From Hyperoodon ampullatus (Eukaryota > Chordata > Mammalia > Artiodactyla > Ziphiidae): a DNA stretch of 64,000 nucleotides. Position 1 is the first letter of the stretch; every line of letters begins with the position of its first letter. The stretch is from positions 28,586,425 to 28,650,424 of the forward strand of contig OX457061.1 in assembly GCA_949752795.1 (NCBI GenBank). Reading direction: 5' to 3'. The notes beneath the pieces are model-generated. The model saw only the letters and a list, made by a program, of their open reading frames with translations, was not told the origin of the DNA and ran no database searches. The position numbers were made by a program, and so were the translations under genes. Of this stretch, positions 22,556-34,975 are shown in pieces.

Positions 22556-23664
22556 GTATTAATTCAAAGCTGAGCCCTAGTGGGCAGGAAAGAGTTAACA
22601 GCAGTATTGCAATCCATTCTCTCCCATTAGGAGAGTGTACATGGGAAAAACCAAAACAAAATAAACCAACAAAAAAATCACAAACAAAAACTAGGTGGGT
22701 GGCCAAATCTCCTTGAAAACATGGTATTGATAGGCCTCTTGACAGGCACATTAATGTTATTTGCTAGTGGGAGAGTGTGCATCTATGAAATGCTTTTAGC
22801 AAGATGTGCTTGGTCTATCTAGGTCTATGCTATATAATCCTGGAATCTCTGGATTTACAGGATATAGCTTCCTGGAGTATGTCACACAGTTCTCCAACTA
22901 TTGGAGAATAAAAGGGAGATGTTTCAAGACCAAAATAGCTCCCTTTCATGCAAGGGATATAGCTTCATACATCACTTAGAAAACAGAAAGCAGTCTAATG
23001 TGGCAAGAAAGGACCAGGACTGTAGCACTGGCAACACTGCGTCTCTCTCTGCTTTGCCTGTACCTCATGATTATATTTGAAATAATTAGTAAAGCTTAGT
23101 ACTGGGTAAGATCCCCTGTTCTTATGAGTCTAATCTAAAAGTCAACCATCTGTGCTATGACATCTACTAAATTGGTCATATAGTAGGAGTAAGAGGGAAG
23201 CTGCTGATCTGAGACTACTTATAAACTTAGTTTACATGAGGATTAGGGAATGAGTGGGGCCAAAGTTTACCTGTTGAAGAAAGAGCCTTTATCTGAGAGA
23301 GCCTGAGGAATCTCCTGATTGTCATTTAAAATTATCCTTGCATATCCCCTCTTGTACAGTCCAATTTAATTTCAAAATATTAATTAGGTTAGCTTCATAA
23401 TTGTATTGTAAATTGGATATTGTCCAATTAGAGTTTTTATAATTATTTGACAAGTAGATAGTAAAGAGAGCTGGTAAGCTCGTGAATAGGTCTCTGAAGA
23501 TCAATATCTTATATAAGCATGAATTTCACCCTTTTTAGGAAAATAAATTCACACATTTCGCAGCATTAAATTTAACACATGAAGCACAAAACTGTATAAT
23601 ATCATAGCACAAATTTGTCTTCAAATAAATGACTTTTTCTAAGCTTTCATTGGTCATTAAAAGG
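22556..23664. other. No gene seen
   Basis: Single-copy-looking sequence without exon, RNA or recognised repeat. Confidence 0.4.
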
Positions 23665-23800
23665 ACTGTTAGGCATATTTATGTTTTACAATGTACTTTC
23701 ACAAATACTACCTCATTTGGTTATTACAACAATTATATGAGAGTAAATATTGTCCAACTTTCATTGATTAAAATACTGAATTTTTGAGTCCAGATATTTT
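23665..23800 (-). repeat. MIR SINE fragment
   Basis: Antisense MIR: TTACAATGTACTTTCACAAATACTACCTCATTTGG, then TTATTACAACAATTATATGAGAG and ATTGTCCAACTTTC. The 5' half is lost. Confidence 0.65.
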
Positions 23801-23859
23801 GATTCTAAATTGAAGATTATTTCTAGTTTTTCAGCATTCCAGTTCAACCCTTCTTAACT

Positions 23860-24300
23860 TTGAGAGGAGTGCCCATGAATCCCTTTGAAGTCTGCATACT
23901 CTGGTTCAGAAATAATTCTAAATATATATAATGTGTTATGCAATAATTTATTCATAGATGTACTATTTCTAATAATAAAAAATAGAAATAATCTAAATGC
24001 AGAAATGACACATGTATATAAGAAAGTTGCACTCATTAAATGATGTCTACGAACGTTGTAAAGCATAGGATAGATTATATGCATGTAACGATGAGAGAAC
24101 TATGTAGAAAACCATTTGTGCATGTGTGTGTGTATAATTAAGTTAAAATAGGCATAGAAAAAGGTAGGCAGAAAATAAAATATTAAACAGATTTGTCTCT
24201 TAGTGGTGAGATTATAAGTAATCTAATTTTTATCATACTTTTTGAATTTTCAAATTTTCTATAATAAGTATAATTTCATAATTAGAAAAATATAGTTTAT
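23860..24300 (+). repeat. Very old L1 ORF2 end and 3' terminus
   Basis: Sense remnant: ATTTATTCATAGATGTACTAT, AAAAAATAGAAATAATCTAAATGC (ORF2 C-terminal codons), then the terminal stretch AGTGGTGAGATTATAAG and TTTTCAAATTTTCTATAATAAG. No open frame. Confidence 0.6.
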
Positions 24301-26575
24301 AAACATATGTAGGAGTTTTACATTAGCATGCACACTGTTGTGGAAATTTCTACTCTTTCATCTTAATCAAATAATGGGTTATCAAATAAATGAAGTCCAG
24401 AGAAATATAGACTCACATCAACTCAGTGATACATCAGAGATGCTTTTTGTCTGGTTCACCAGGACATATATTCATATAGTAAAACTTAACTTAAAAAATA
24501 AGCTATTGAATGGTTTTCAGAATAACTACTGGAAATGTTATAAAATGGCATAAAAGAATGTTGAGTCTGGCATTTTAAAAAATGTGGCTTATTAGGAATA
24601 AAACAACAGATCGGTGAAGGATACAAGCATATGCCTGTAGGCACCAAAGTTAAGCCAAATACATAAATCCTTATGGAGACTTAATGGAGAGTAACAGAAA
24701 AGAGCTGAGGAAAAAGAAACATGAAAGATGAGACTAGTGTGATATGTTTCAAATCAGCCTATAACAGTATAGCCAATGGAAAAAGGGAGACAGATGAAAA
24801 CAAAATCTATGCAAAGGAAGAAGAAAGAAGTTGATAGACAATTATACAATCTTAAACAAAAGAGGGTTCAAGCCCTTATGAGGTTTACTTCTGTAAGTGA
24901 CTGTCCTACATCTCTGTGAACAACTCCAGTGACAAAAATATCTCACCAGTCAAAGGTAGCTCTTTCAAGGTCTGTATGATCCTAACTATTGTGAGAGTTA
25001 TTCATTTTATTTTTGGTGATGTGTTTTGGTCAAATACCTTGTAAACTCTACACATAACCTCTTATTTCCCACTGTAATATTACATAGACTATGTCTAACA
25101 CTCTTGTTTTCACCCTGTAGCTCTCCTGATATATAAATAAATATTTCTCTCTCACTTTTTTACCTTAAAAATTTCTAGCTCATTTAAGCAATTCTCACAG
25201 GTGCTTTTAAGGTTTCCACTACTCTGTCCTTTTCTGTCTGAATATTCTCTGGAGTATAAAAGTCTATCTGAAAATGCAGTCCCTTGCTGTGGGGAAAAAA
25301 AAAAAAATCACACATGAATATAGCACCTTGAGGTTGAAAGGAAGTATGACTGCCTTCAGTCTCAATACTACAAGTTTATGGCAGTGTAGTCTCAGATCCT
25401 GTTGGCATTTTGGACAATGATGTGACATGGTTTACGCATAATATCTTCTCTTGCCATTTAACATCCCTGTCTTTTTCACTCTTGTAGCAGCTAACTTGTG
25501 TCTCTCCATGTTTTATTTTTGTGGTGACCAAAAACTTCCTCTTTACCAACTTGATCTTCTGTATTAATTTGTAACACATTTTCTGTTCTGAGTGTGAGAA
25601 TCCTTGTGTCTCCTCCTTGTATTTTTCAAGGAAGTTGCCTCATATATTTAAGCTTTCATACTAGCTCCCCATTTGGTAGGTAGTGTTCTCTATTTTCAAG
25701 TAAGTAACAGATACAACTTTTGGTAGCAAGGGATAAAAGTAATGCTCTGTAGAAATCATTAATTTGCTCCATTGGTTATCAAGTGACTTTTGTTTTGTGC
25801 TTATGATCCTGGACCCACCTGAGTAAACTAGTTAAGTTTTTCAGTTTGTCTACAAGAGTGTTCTGAGAGATTTTTTCAAAGACTTCCTGAATTTCAGATA
25901 TTCTACATTCACCATATTACCCGGTTTATTGTTCTGGTGTTCTTGAAAAAAAAGGAAACGAGGCTACTCTGCTATGTGTTTCAGTGAATTCATGCTGGCT
26001 CCCAATTATCACAATGTCTCTTTCTAAAGCTACCATTACCTTTCATTTGGAGATGTGTCCTCTACATACACAAGGATAAAATTACATTAATCTCACTTCC
26101 CTCTGCTTTAAAAAAAAAAAACAGTATTACTTTTGATAGCTATAATTTTGGCATTTCTCTTATTCTTCAAAATTATGAGTAGTGTTAACAACTATTACCT
26201 ATAAAACTTATAGTGTTTATTTATCAAAATCATCCTTTGCAATAAAACTTGTTTTTCTTCTCCTTTATATTTTATTTTATAATTCAGGAGATAAGCTCAA
26301 AAAGCTTGGCAAGAGACACCCAAATAAGCAGGGGAAATTAAAAACTTTCACCTGGTCTTCTGATCCAAATTCTGGGTGTTTTTCCCCTCAGGATATCTGA
26401 CTTTCAATGGTCATTGCATGAGATTATCCACAAGTCACTAGAGCATCTAGAAAGGTATACATTGTCTTTGCACACATACTAGATTTTAGGTTTTCAGGTT
26501 TTTCATCTGAAGAACACATCCCAGAAAAAGAGGAGAAAGGAAAAATATGGATATTAGGTAGGACAATACAATAAT
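24301..26575. other. No gene seen
   Basis: About 2.3 kb of AT-rich sequence without a recognised mobile element or gene. A-rich runs at 25291-25306 and 26109-26121. Frames of 60-76 codons here have no supporting features. Confidence 0.4.
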
Positions 26576-26812
26576 GGTTGCTAATCTTTACTGAGTGTTT
26601 ATTACATGGCACTATCTTAAGTGTTTCATACAAACTTACATGTTTTATCTTCACAACACCTCTATGAAGTAAATAATATTATTATCATCATCCACATTTA
26701 TTATAAATATGGAAACTGAAGCACAGAGAAATTACATAATCTTCCCACGGTCAAATAGCTAGCAAGTGGCAGAATTTGAATTTCCACCCAAGCCGAATGT
26801 ATTGCCCTGAGT
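26576..26812 (-). repeat. MIR SINE
   Basis: Nearly full antisense MIR: CTGAGTGTTTATTACATGGCAC, TTATCTTCACAACACCTCTATGAAG, GGAAACTGAAGCACAGAGAAATTA, GTCAAATAGCTAGCAAGTGGCAGAA. Confidence 0.9.
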
Positions 26813-26986
26813 CAGTAATACTGACTCCTAATAGTTACTGAACAATGCATTTAGTGAGCTTTTACTCATAACAACATAATTAAAGAAAAACAATATTTAC
26901 ATGCAAAGATAAAGAGATATAGATATATAGGTAGATATATGAATATATAGATACCCTTGCACATTTTCCATAAGAAAGCACAAGAG

Positions 26987-27177
26987 GGGCTTCCCTGGTG
27001 GCACAGTGGCTGAGAGTCCGCCTGCCAATGCAGGGGACACGGGTTCGTGCCCCGGTCCGGGAAGATCCCACATGCCACGGAGCGGCTAGGCCCGTGAGCC
27101 ATGGCCGCTGAGCCTGCGTGTCCGGAGCCTGTGCTCTGCAACGGGAGAGGCCACAACAGTGAGAGGCCCGCGTACCA

Positions 27178-27218
<41 letters not shown>
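26987..27218 (+). repeat. CHR-type SINE with 40-base pure A-tail
   Basis: Sense CHR SINE: head at 26987, body close to consensus, and an uninterrupted run of about 40 A ending at 27218. Unlike the other copies I cannot find a direct repeat between the left flank (AAGAAAGCACAAGAG) and the right flank (TTAAAACTGAAAGG). Confidence 0.95.
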
Positions 27219-27220
<2 letters not shown>

Positions 27221-27264
27221 AAAACTGAAAGGCAGTAGCAATAATACTAAAAATTTGTGGTATA

Positions 27265-27960
27265 TTTCTCAAGTAGAGACTAAAAGGAGATGGACAGGCC
27301 TGAAAGAGTATATTAGCAAGAAGATTAAAAGTAAATGAGCTAAGCGTCCAACTCAAGAAAGTAGAAAGAGAAGTAAATAATAAAATCAAAGAAAGTAGAA
27401 AGAAATAATAAATAGAAGAATATATTAAAGTGAAAGTTAAGAAACAATATGGAGTATAAAAAAGACTAAGAATAGATAAACTTCTAGAAATATTGAACAG
27501 GAAAACAAGGTGATAAAGACAAAATATAAATAATGAAAAGGGAGCCTTTACAGATAAAAAGAAACCATAGTTATGTTTTAAATAACTTTATGACAATGAA
27601 TTTAAAATTTAGATGAAATAAATTTTATCAAATTAATTCAAGAAAAAGTGGAAAACCTTAAAAAGTCTATTACAATCCAATAAATTGCATAAATTTTATT
27701 TTTATATAGACTCCCAAGTAATATGTGATTTTAAAAAATGCATTGTTTTATAGGCAATATTTTATTTGTAGAAATCCAATATAAATTTGACATCAAATTA
27801 AATAGGAACAGCATAAGAAAATAAATTTATGAATAAATAACTATTAATGCACATAATCTATAAATGTACAAAGAATCCATCATGACAGTAGAGCTCATTA
27901 CAGAAATGCAAAGACGGTTTAACATTAGATTACTATTAATGTAATTGACCATAGGGCAGA
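27265..27960 (+). repeat. Old L1 ORF2 fragment
   Basis: Sense L1 ORF2 linker and early RT region: AAATGAGCTAAGCGTCCAACTC, AAATCAAAGAAAGTAGAAAG, AACTTCTAGAAATATTGAAC and ACTTTATGACAATGAATTT. Very AT-rich and full of stops. Confidence 0.7.
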
Positions 27961-28569
27961 AAGAGAGGATGAGAGTGAAGCCCACTACATTCCCATGTTC
28001 TGTGTGGCAATGAACATACGTTTCTTGTGGGTTAAAAGAACATGAACTGTCTAGGCAGTATTCCATGTAAAAGTTTTCTGCCCTGAGGAGTAAGAGGATT
28101 CCCATAGTGTTGTTTATTGGCTCTGGCTTTAGGTAAGATGGGTGAAAGATGTGGGTTTGATCTAGATTCTACAGGTCAAGAAATTGCACAGTGTTTGCCT
28201 GAAGGACACATGTCCATCAAGCCCTCCATAAAAGACACAGTATTTGTAAGGCTGCCACACAGAGGTTTGCCAGCTACTCATTGTTATCCAGAGAAGCAGC
28301 AATAAGCAACAAAGAAAAAATGAACAACCAGCACCACAAACAGGTCTGTTAAGTAAAAACAAAAACAAAAACCCTTTGACTTTACTTCTTCCTCTTCCTC
28401 ACCTCAAATCTCTAGAAAAGAAGGATTTAGAGTTAAGTATCGTATAGCCAGACATTGGCACCTAGATCCTGTACTCCTACCAGTCAGTATCCCAGCTCTA
28501 AACTGGGGTGAAGGAAGAGAGGAGATGAGATTTAAATGGAGGTTGTGGTTAATGCTTTAAAGCAGAACT
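27961..28569. other. No gene seen
   Basis: Somewhat more mixed base composition than its surroundings. The 62-codon frame at 28117-28305 has no recognisable domain, start context or splice support. Confidence 0.4.
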
Positions 28570-29230
28570 TATCTTTAAAGTGAGAATTTATGAAACTCAT
28601 GCAAGATATAATTAAGGAACTGGAAAGGGAGATTCAGCAGAACATGGGTGAAAGCAGAAACTGCAGGAAATTAAAACTATTTCATGTTTATATACATCTG
28701 AGTGGAGACTGCTCATTAAACTGGGTATATCCTAGAAAACTCACTTGTACATGTAAAAAAGGCATGTAAGGGATTTTCAATGCAGTATTTAAATGGTGGA
28801 AATCAGGACAATGGACATGCCTACTAATTGGGGTATTAACGTGGATCTGAGTGATAAACATGGATACTAAGTTGTGTAAGGATGATTACAGTATGATTAC
28901 ATTTAAACTGTAAATTTTCAAACCATACAATGGTACCTTCTTAAGCAGATATATGTGTGTTAATACATATATATACTTACATATACGATAATATAAAATA
29001 TGCATGAGGAGGATATTCATCATCTGTAGAATAGGGGAGGGAGGACATTCAAGAAACATAATGGAGTGAGGAGGCTTAGCAATATGTGTAATGTGTTATT
29101 TCAACAAAAAGGTCGAAGCAAAGTTTGTATAACATTAACCTTTATTTTAGCTAGTATAATAGTATCTAGTGTACTATTGTTTCTGTAATTAAAATATTTA
29201 AAAATTTAAAAGTAATACAAATATCTTGAC
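28570..29230 (+). repeat. Possible very old LINE remnant
   Basis: The right half (AGTTTGTATAACATTAACC, then a long ATT/TAA-rich end with AAAATATTTAAAAATTTAAAAG) resembles an old L1-type 3' terminus. The left half is not diagnostic. Confidence 0.3.
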
Positions 29231-31399
29231 ATACTTTTCTATAAAATTTATTTGGCAGTATAATGTAGATTATGTTAATATTGATTTAGTTCTTTACTTC
29301 CCTTGGGAGAAAAGGAATCACTTTGAACTTATTTCAAGTATTCCTTCTTATTGTCATTTGCGTCTTCATGAGTGATTAAAAAAATCAGTTGTCTCCTTGT
29401 ACTTCCTTTGGGAAGGCTAAGTGTCATTTTATTTTCCCTGAAAAGCTCTTCATTAAAACAAGATCCAACACATATGAATCACAATTTTTTATTCTTTTAT
29501 TACCTCAGCCTGATGAACAACTGGGGCCCCTCCTATATACTTAACTAAGCTTATCTAGTTTTGATTCATTGTTTAGAGCAGGAAATTATTCCAGTCTTTT
29601 AAAGGTACTGCAGTGTTAAGAATATGTTTCCTTGTGAAGGGTTAATGCACGTCATTGGACTCTAAGCCATTTTTTCTAATCCTCTTTTCCTAAAAAAAAC
29701 TTCTGAGCATACTTCTCATTAGTGATAATGATCACAAGAATATGGAACCCACAGTCTATTTTCTTATTAATCTTACCAAAGTAATCACATAGGTGACTGA
29801 ATATCATATGAAATAAAACATTTTTCAAAGATATTTTCCTGTGCATTATACCTAAAAATATATCACCCATCATGTTAATAAGATTTCCCCCTCTGCAGCA
29901 TGAGCATTTTAGTTGAAATCTCTCTCACTCTTATAAGAGTAGTAGATATTCCTAATTGTATTTACTAAAAAAAAGCCATTAACAACTGGAGTGATAATTT
30001 ATTTTGGGGTAAATCAGTGTCTTCACAAATTATTTCTACCAATATAAAAAGGATACAGAGACATTAGACAAGAATCTGGGAGGTACTTTTCATTAGCACA
30101 GTGCTGTCTGTACCATTATTAAATCGTATGTGCATATCTGAGCAAGAGTTAAAATGGTCTGCTCTATATTTATTTCTCTGTGCCAAGTAACTTTAGCTCT
30201 ATCTAAAGGTAAAAGAAATCCATAAATCTGTCAGGCAAGGATTTAAGTACATCATTTTGTTCTTCATGTAATCACACTTAAATATAGCTTAATAGTATTT
30301 ATAATGTATATATGTATACATGCATAACTATACATATGTCTACCAAATTCATCTGTATTATGTACAGTTGTTACACATATATAATATGCATATTATACAT
30401 TTATATTTAATTATCAGCAGTCTCCTTCTGCTAGCATATAATTGCATTTTTAAATCACATTTCTGGTTGCACTTAAAATTGTATTGCATTTTTCTATTTC
30501 TGGCTTTTTATCTGTTATTCATCATTTCCCTACTGTGGTTATCAGCCCTTGACAGTGAAAATAAGTTTCTTAGGTTCATGGAATCTTTATTATACAAAAT
30601 GTGCATTAATGTCATTCTTATCTGCTAATGGCCTCCATAATCAGGAGAAGCAGTGAAAGGGAATGAAAAATGATTATTTATTCACCAGCTTGGTAGAGCA
30701 TATCACTAATGAACCATGAACACAGATTATCTGAACAAATTTCCAGGGTCAGGAAGGGTCCTATCTTTTGATTTTCTTGAAAATATGCATAATAATTATT
30801 TTTTATAGCATGCACAAAAAGAATATATCACATTTTCAAATTACATTTATTTTACCAAATTGGAAATATGTTAGACATTGAAATACAAAGAGTACAGTGC
30901 TTGATAAGTGAAAATGCTATTCAAATTTCTTATGATTCATTATAACATAATACATTTTCCACTTGCTGTGCAATGGCTAATTTAGACTCTCAAATTCCCA
31001 ATACATCAGTCATTAATTTGAGAAGACTCTCTTTGCGTAATTGAGGTTTTTAGAACTTTGGATTCAACAAATATTGGTTCAGTATGCCTGACATTTTGCC
31101 AGTTGCTGAGAACATAGAGATTAGTGAAACAGTCAATATCATCAAGGAATTCACTGTAGGAGAGACGGCATGTCAACAAACATGCAGGATTTAAAAAAGT
31201 CTTTGATTATTTTTATTAGGATTATTGAAAGTAATGTATAATAGCTCAAATTTTGCTTGCTCTAAAATCTTCCTATATTATGCCATGAAATGAGATTTCT
31301 TACTTAGCAATGCAATACTTTCATGTTGTCTGTCTGTGTGTGTGTACAGAAGTGGTAATTTACATAGATGATCATTAGTCCTCACTAAAAATCTAAATA
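29231..31399. other. No gene seen
   Basis: About 2.2 kb of strongly AT-rich sequence with no recognised transposon. The 102-codon frame at 30320-30628 (hydrophobic, Leu/Ile/Phe-rich) lies in AT-rich sequence and has no other support. A small (TG)n at 31332-31345. Confidence 0.4.
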
Positions 31400-32214
31400 C
31401 ATCTTATATGTATTGTCTCTTCCTTCTTCAAAATTGCAGCTTCTTCATGCCATATCATTTTACTAGACTAGTCTCACTGCATATCTAGACCTCTAAGCCA
31501 CCTTGCCTCACTCACTAAAGACACTTGTTTTTTGTATTTTTCCCCATGGTGCAGCCTTTTATCCTCCATTCATTGCTACTGCTTTTATCAGTGATTAAGC
31601 CATGATGACTGATCCTTCACTCCTGATTCTCCACCTCCTCACTTGCAACAAAGTTCTTCTTAAACTCTCTTCTACTGCTCATTTCTGTGATTACACCCTA
31701 CAGCCATAAGCATATCATTCTGACCACTTCCATTTACACTTGACTTTAGCTGGTCTACTCCAAGATGTTTTGCCCTGATTTATACCTCCAAGTCATTGTG
31801 CCACCGACCTTTTCTACTATTCATCCTTTATCTTCTGTCTTTATTTTCCTTTTTATCCAATTTGGCTCACATTCCATTATTACAACCAGTTTCTTGCAAG
31901 CACCCTGGACTTACTTTTTCCTGTCTCCCTTCATTTTCCCTATTTGGAAAAGCCCTAATTTGGTTGTTATCACCTTAAGGATTATTTCTTTTGAAACATC
32001 ATTTCTTCATCCCTACTGAATTATTCCCATCAGTTTACCAACATACCTTATTTAAAACCAACAAAAAACCATTTTTTTTCATTGATCCTTCCATCCACCT
32101 CTAACTATTGTTCCATTTCTCTACTTCTTTTCACAAAAAATACTCTGAGAATAAGTTATGACCATTCTTATCTCATTTTCCTCACTTCTTATTCACTCTT
32201 CAATCTGTTCCATC
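31400..32214 (+). repeat. Long L2 LINE, 5' ORF2 part
   Basis: Sense L2 LINE: pyrimidine-rich coding sequence with a recognisable run ACATACCTTATTTAAAACC, CCATCCACCTCTAACTATTG and CTCTTCAATCTGTTCC, corresponding to the early RT domain. No stop-free frame. It continues beyond the L1 insertion at 32223-32457. The left limit is approximate. Confidence 0.65.
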
Positions 32215-32222
32215 TCCCTAAA

Positions 32223-32457
32223 TTTTTTTTTAATTTTTAGTTGATTTTATTTTTTTAAACATCTTTATTGGAGTATAATTGCTTTACAATGGCGTGCTAG
32301 TTTTTGCTGTGTAACAAAGTGAATCAGCTATACATATACATATAACCCCATATCTCCTCCCTCTTGCCTCTCCCTCCCACCCCTCTAGGTGGTCACAAAG
32401 CACCAAGCTAATCTCCCTGTGCTATGTGGCTGCTTCCCACTAGCTAGCTATTTTACA
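32223..32457 (-). repeat. L1 3' UTR insertion in L2
   Basis: Short minus-strand L1 3' end (T tract, CTTTATTGGAGTATAATTGC, then the shared 3' UTR to GCTTCCCACTAGC). Flanked by an 8-bp TCCCTAAA duplication at 32215-32222 and 32458-32465. It splits the L2. Confidence 0.88.
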
Positions 32458-32465
32458 TCCCTAAA

Positions 32466-32614
32466 GTTTTCACCCTCCTCTGCTATTGTTGAGATCACCA
32501 AGAACCTCCAATGATGCCAAATTCAATTATCATTTCTGTTTTTATCTACTTGCCTTATCAGTAGCATTCCACACAACTGGCTACTCACCTCTCCTTGAAA
32601 TAACTCTCTCCTGT
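32466..32614 (+). repeat. Long L2 LINE, RT segment
   Basis: L2 resumes: GAGATCACCAAGAACCTCCAATG, GTAGCATTCCACACAACTGG and CCTTGAAATAACTCTCTCCTG correspond to the L2 RT stretch that in intact copies encodes L-D-L-S-A-A-F-D. The aspartate-containing motif is decayed. Confidence 0.72.
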
Positions 32615-33290
32615 TGAATCTCTTTTGATACATATGGTAAATTGACTCATTTAATATCTATACCAACATTCTTCTATATTACCTTCCTGTACTACAGTAG
32701 CTAAATATTGTATTTCCCAAACTTCCATATATATAATACACAGATGTAAGGATTTATGTACTGCCAATGAAATGCACTAGTGAATCTGGAATTTGAAACT
32801 GATGGAGGGAGCAGAGCATAGAGCAAGAAGCACTCTTTCTGTTTGTGCAACATGACTATATCTGGGTGGTGGTTTTTTATCTCCAGATTGCGGCTAAGAG
32901 AGTAGGAACGGGGAGCCAGAAGTGGAGACAATGCCTATGTGTTTCATCAGATTTCTGCTTATGACGTGAAACTCTTCCCTTGATAGGAAAACTCAGTTAC
33001 CTTGTTCTGGTAGTAATTTTTGTAAGACCAGCCCAACAATCAAATTTGTAAGCATCTAATTTCCTGTATTTAATCCCATTCTGCTTGAAACTGATAGATT
33101 GGTTTCTGTTATTCGCAACTGAATTCTGATTGAAGCAGTTTCCGCAATATTTTTTCATTGTTCCCTTTATTTCTCTTGTTGCCACTTTAAAGTTGTCTCA
33201 GATGACAACTTTTCCTCTTCAACCTTAAACACTGAAGAACTCCAGCCACGTATCCTGAGAGCATTTATCTTCTTTAAACATTCTTCCTAG
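32615..33290. repeat. Unclassified segment inside the L2
   Basis: This sequence separates two adjacent L2 RT parts, so it is probably one or more insertions. The part 33050-33190 (CTAATTTCCTGTATTTAATCCC, TTCTGCTTGAAACTGATAG, CTGATTGAAGCAGTTTCCG) has the look of an old dispersed repeat end. Not identified further. Confidence 0.4.
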
Positions 33291-33545
33291 ATAATCTCAC
33301 TTAGTCTCATGCTTTATAATACCACCTACATGCTGATGATGTGAATCCCTTTTCATCTTTCAGTTTAAATGCTCTCTGAACTCTAGATCTGTACATCATA
33401 TCAACCTTCTTACTTCATATTATCAGCTGGCTCTCCAAGAGACATATTAAATACTCATTTTACAAAACAGGGCACTTGATCTCCAATTACTACCTTTACT
33501 GCCCCCATGCAAGTTATCTTTCCAGTTTTATCCATTTTGATAAAT
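33291..33545 (+). repeat. Long L2 LINE, post-RT segment
   Basis: TTAGTCTCATGCTTTATAATACCACC, ACATGCTGATGATGTGAATCCC (equivalent of the Y-A-D-D region), CTCTGAACTCTAGATCTGTAC and GAGACATATTAAATACTCATTTTAC align with successive blocks of L2 ORF2. Confidence 0.78.
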
Positions 33546-33565
33546 GGCATAGCAATCAACCCAAA

Positions 33566-33745
33566 TATCTCAAAGTTTTATAGAGACTCTTACTTAATTC
33601 TCACAACAAACCTATGAGGGAGATGCTATTATTATTCCCATTACCTATATGAGGAAATTCAGAAATGTTATGCAACTTGTGGTGCATCATGTAGTTAATA
33701 AAATGTAGAGCCAGGAATCAAAATCAAACCTATTTTTTTATGTAG
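33566..33745 (-). repeat. MIR SINE
   Basis: Antisense MIR: CTTACTTAATTCTCACAACAAACC, GAGGGAGATGCTATTATTATTCCC, ATGAGGAAATTCAGAAATG and TAAAATGTAGAGCCAGGAATC. Confidence 0.9.
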
Positions 33746-33794
33746 AGCTCCACTTTTAATGATTATACTGTTTCACTGTGCTGAAATCAAGGTC

Positions 33795-34156
33795 TCAGCA
33801 AAGCCACACTATTCTGGAAACTCTAGGAGAGAAGCCATTTCCTACTTCTACCAGCTTTTGGAGGCCACCAGCATTCCTTGGTTTGTAACTACATACTCTA
33901 GCCTTCAAGACCAGCATCTTCAAATCTTTCTTTGTTATCTCCTCTATGTCAGTCTACTCTCCCTCTGACTTGCTCTTACAGTGATACTTGTGAGTGTATT
34001 TAGGGTCCACCAGATAATTCAAGATAATTTTCCCATCTCAAAATCCTTAACTTAATCACATTTGCAAAGATTTTCCCCCCAATAAAGTAACATTTACAGG
34101 ATCCAGGGATTAGGACCTAATATTTACAGGGACCATTATTCAGCCTACTACAGATG
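33795..34156 (-). repeat. MLT1-type LTR (MaLR) fragment
   Basis: Antisense LTR: GCATTCCTTGGTTTGTAAC, then GTATTTAGGGTCCACCAG, CATCTCAAAATCCTTAACTTAATCAC, GATCCAGGGATTAGGAC and CATTATTCAGCCTACTAC. Confidence 0.78.
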
Positions 34157-34319
34157 GTTACCCAGGAATGAATATGTTTCCAGTCTTAACAATGGAAAAT
34201 AATTTACTGCTAGCCTAAATTGCAAGATGAAATACAATGAAGAGAGGTAGAGAATAGTAAAGGCTATCATATCTTTGTGGAAAGGCCTCAGACACTGTCT
34301 GCAGTCTTTGTCTCATGAA

Positions 34320-34575
34320 ATGAAGGTTAGCATATGTATCAGTCAGGTGAACTGTGTTATACTGTAGGGAAAAAAAAAAGTCTTTCTATATCATTAAACC
34401 TTGACCAGCTTACACAAACAAAGGTTTCCTCCCCTCTGGCATCCAGCCTGATGAAGAAGCCTCTGTCTGGATCAGGCTGGTGGTTCTGGAAAGGGAAAAA
34501 AGAGAGCATGACTTACAGACTAGCTCTAAAATTTATTTCCGGAAGTGACACATTGTTCTCACATACATGATTTTA
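34320..34575 (+). repeat. Ancient interspersed repeat, MER/LTR-like
   Basis: GAACTGTGTTATACTGTAGGG at the left, AGCCTGATGAAGAAGCCTCTGTCTGG, AAAAGAGAGCATGACTTACAG and TTTCCGGAAGTGACACATTG. Appears related to the block at 9075-9410. The 78-codon frame here is not a gene. Confidence 0.45.
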
Positions 34576-34727
34576 ACAAGACTGGGGGTTTGATCCTTCT
34601 TCAGGAAGAGGCACCATGTATTTGAGACTAATAATGTAGGCTAATTAATACATTCTTTAAAAATATACTGTAAATATATCAATATATCAAACAAGTAACC
34701 ATTACAGGGAGTAACATTTGTGATACA

Positions 34728-34760
34728 TATATGGAGAGAGAGAGAGGAAGAGAGAACCCA
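34728..34760. repeat. (GA)n low-complexity tract
   Basis: GGAGAGAGAGAGAGGAAGAGAGA at about 34734-34756. Confidence 0.85.
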
Positions 34761-34975
34761 AATAGAAAGCCCCCATTTTTTAAAGTGAGAAATTCTCAAA
34801 ATAAAAACATTTTTTGGCCAGATTTGCTATAAGTAAATTTAGAGGCAAATATGTCAAATTCTACTTCTGGTAATATTTAATTTAATTACATATTTAAAAG
34901 CATTTATGTAAGTAATATGTAAATACAGATTTACTTTTCAACACTCAAATCTTATGAAACAATTTTATTTAAACT

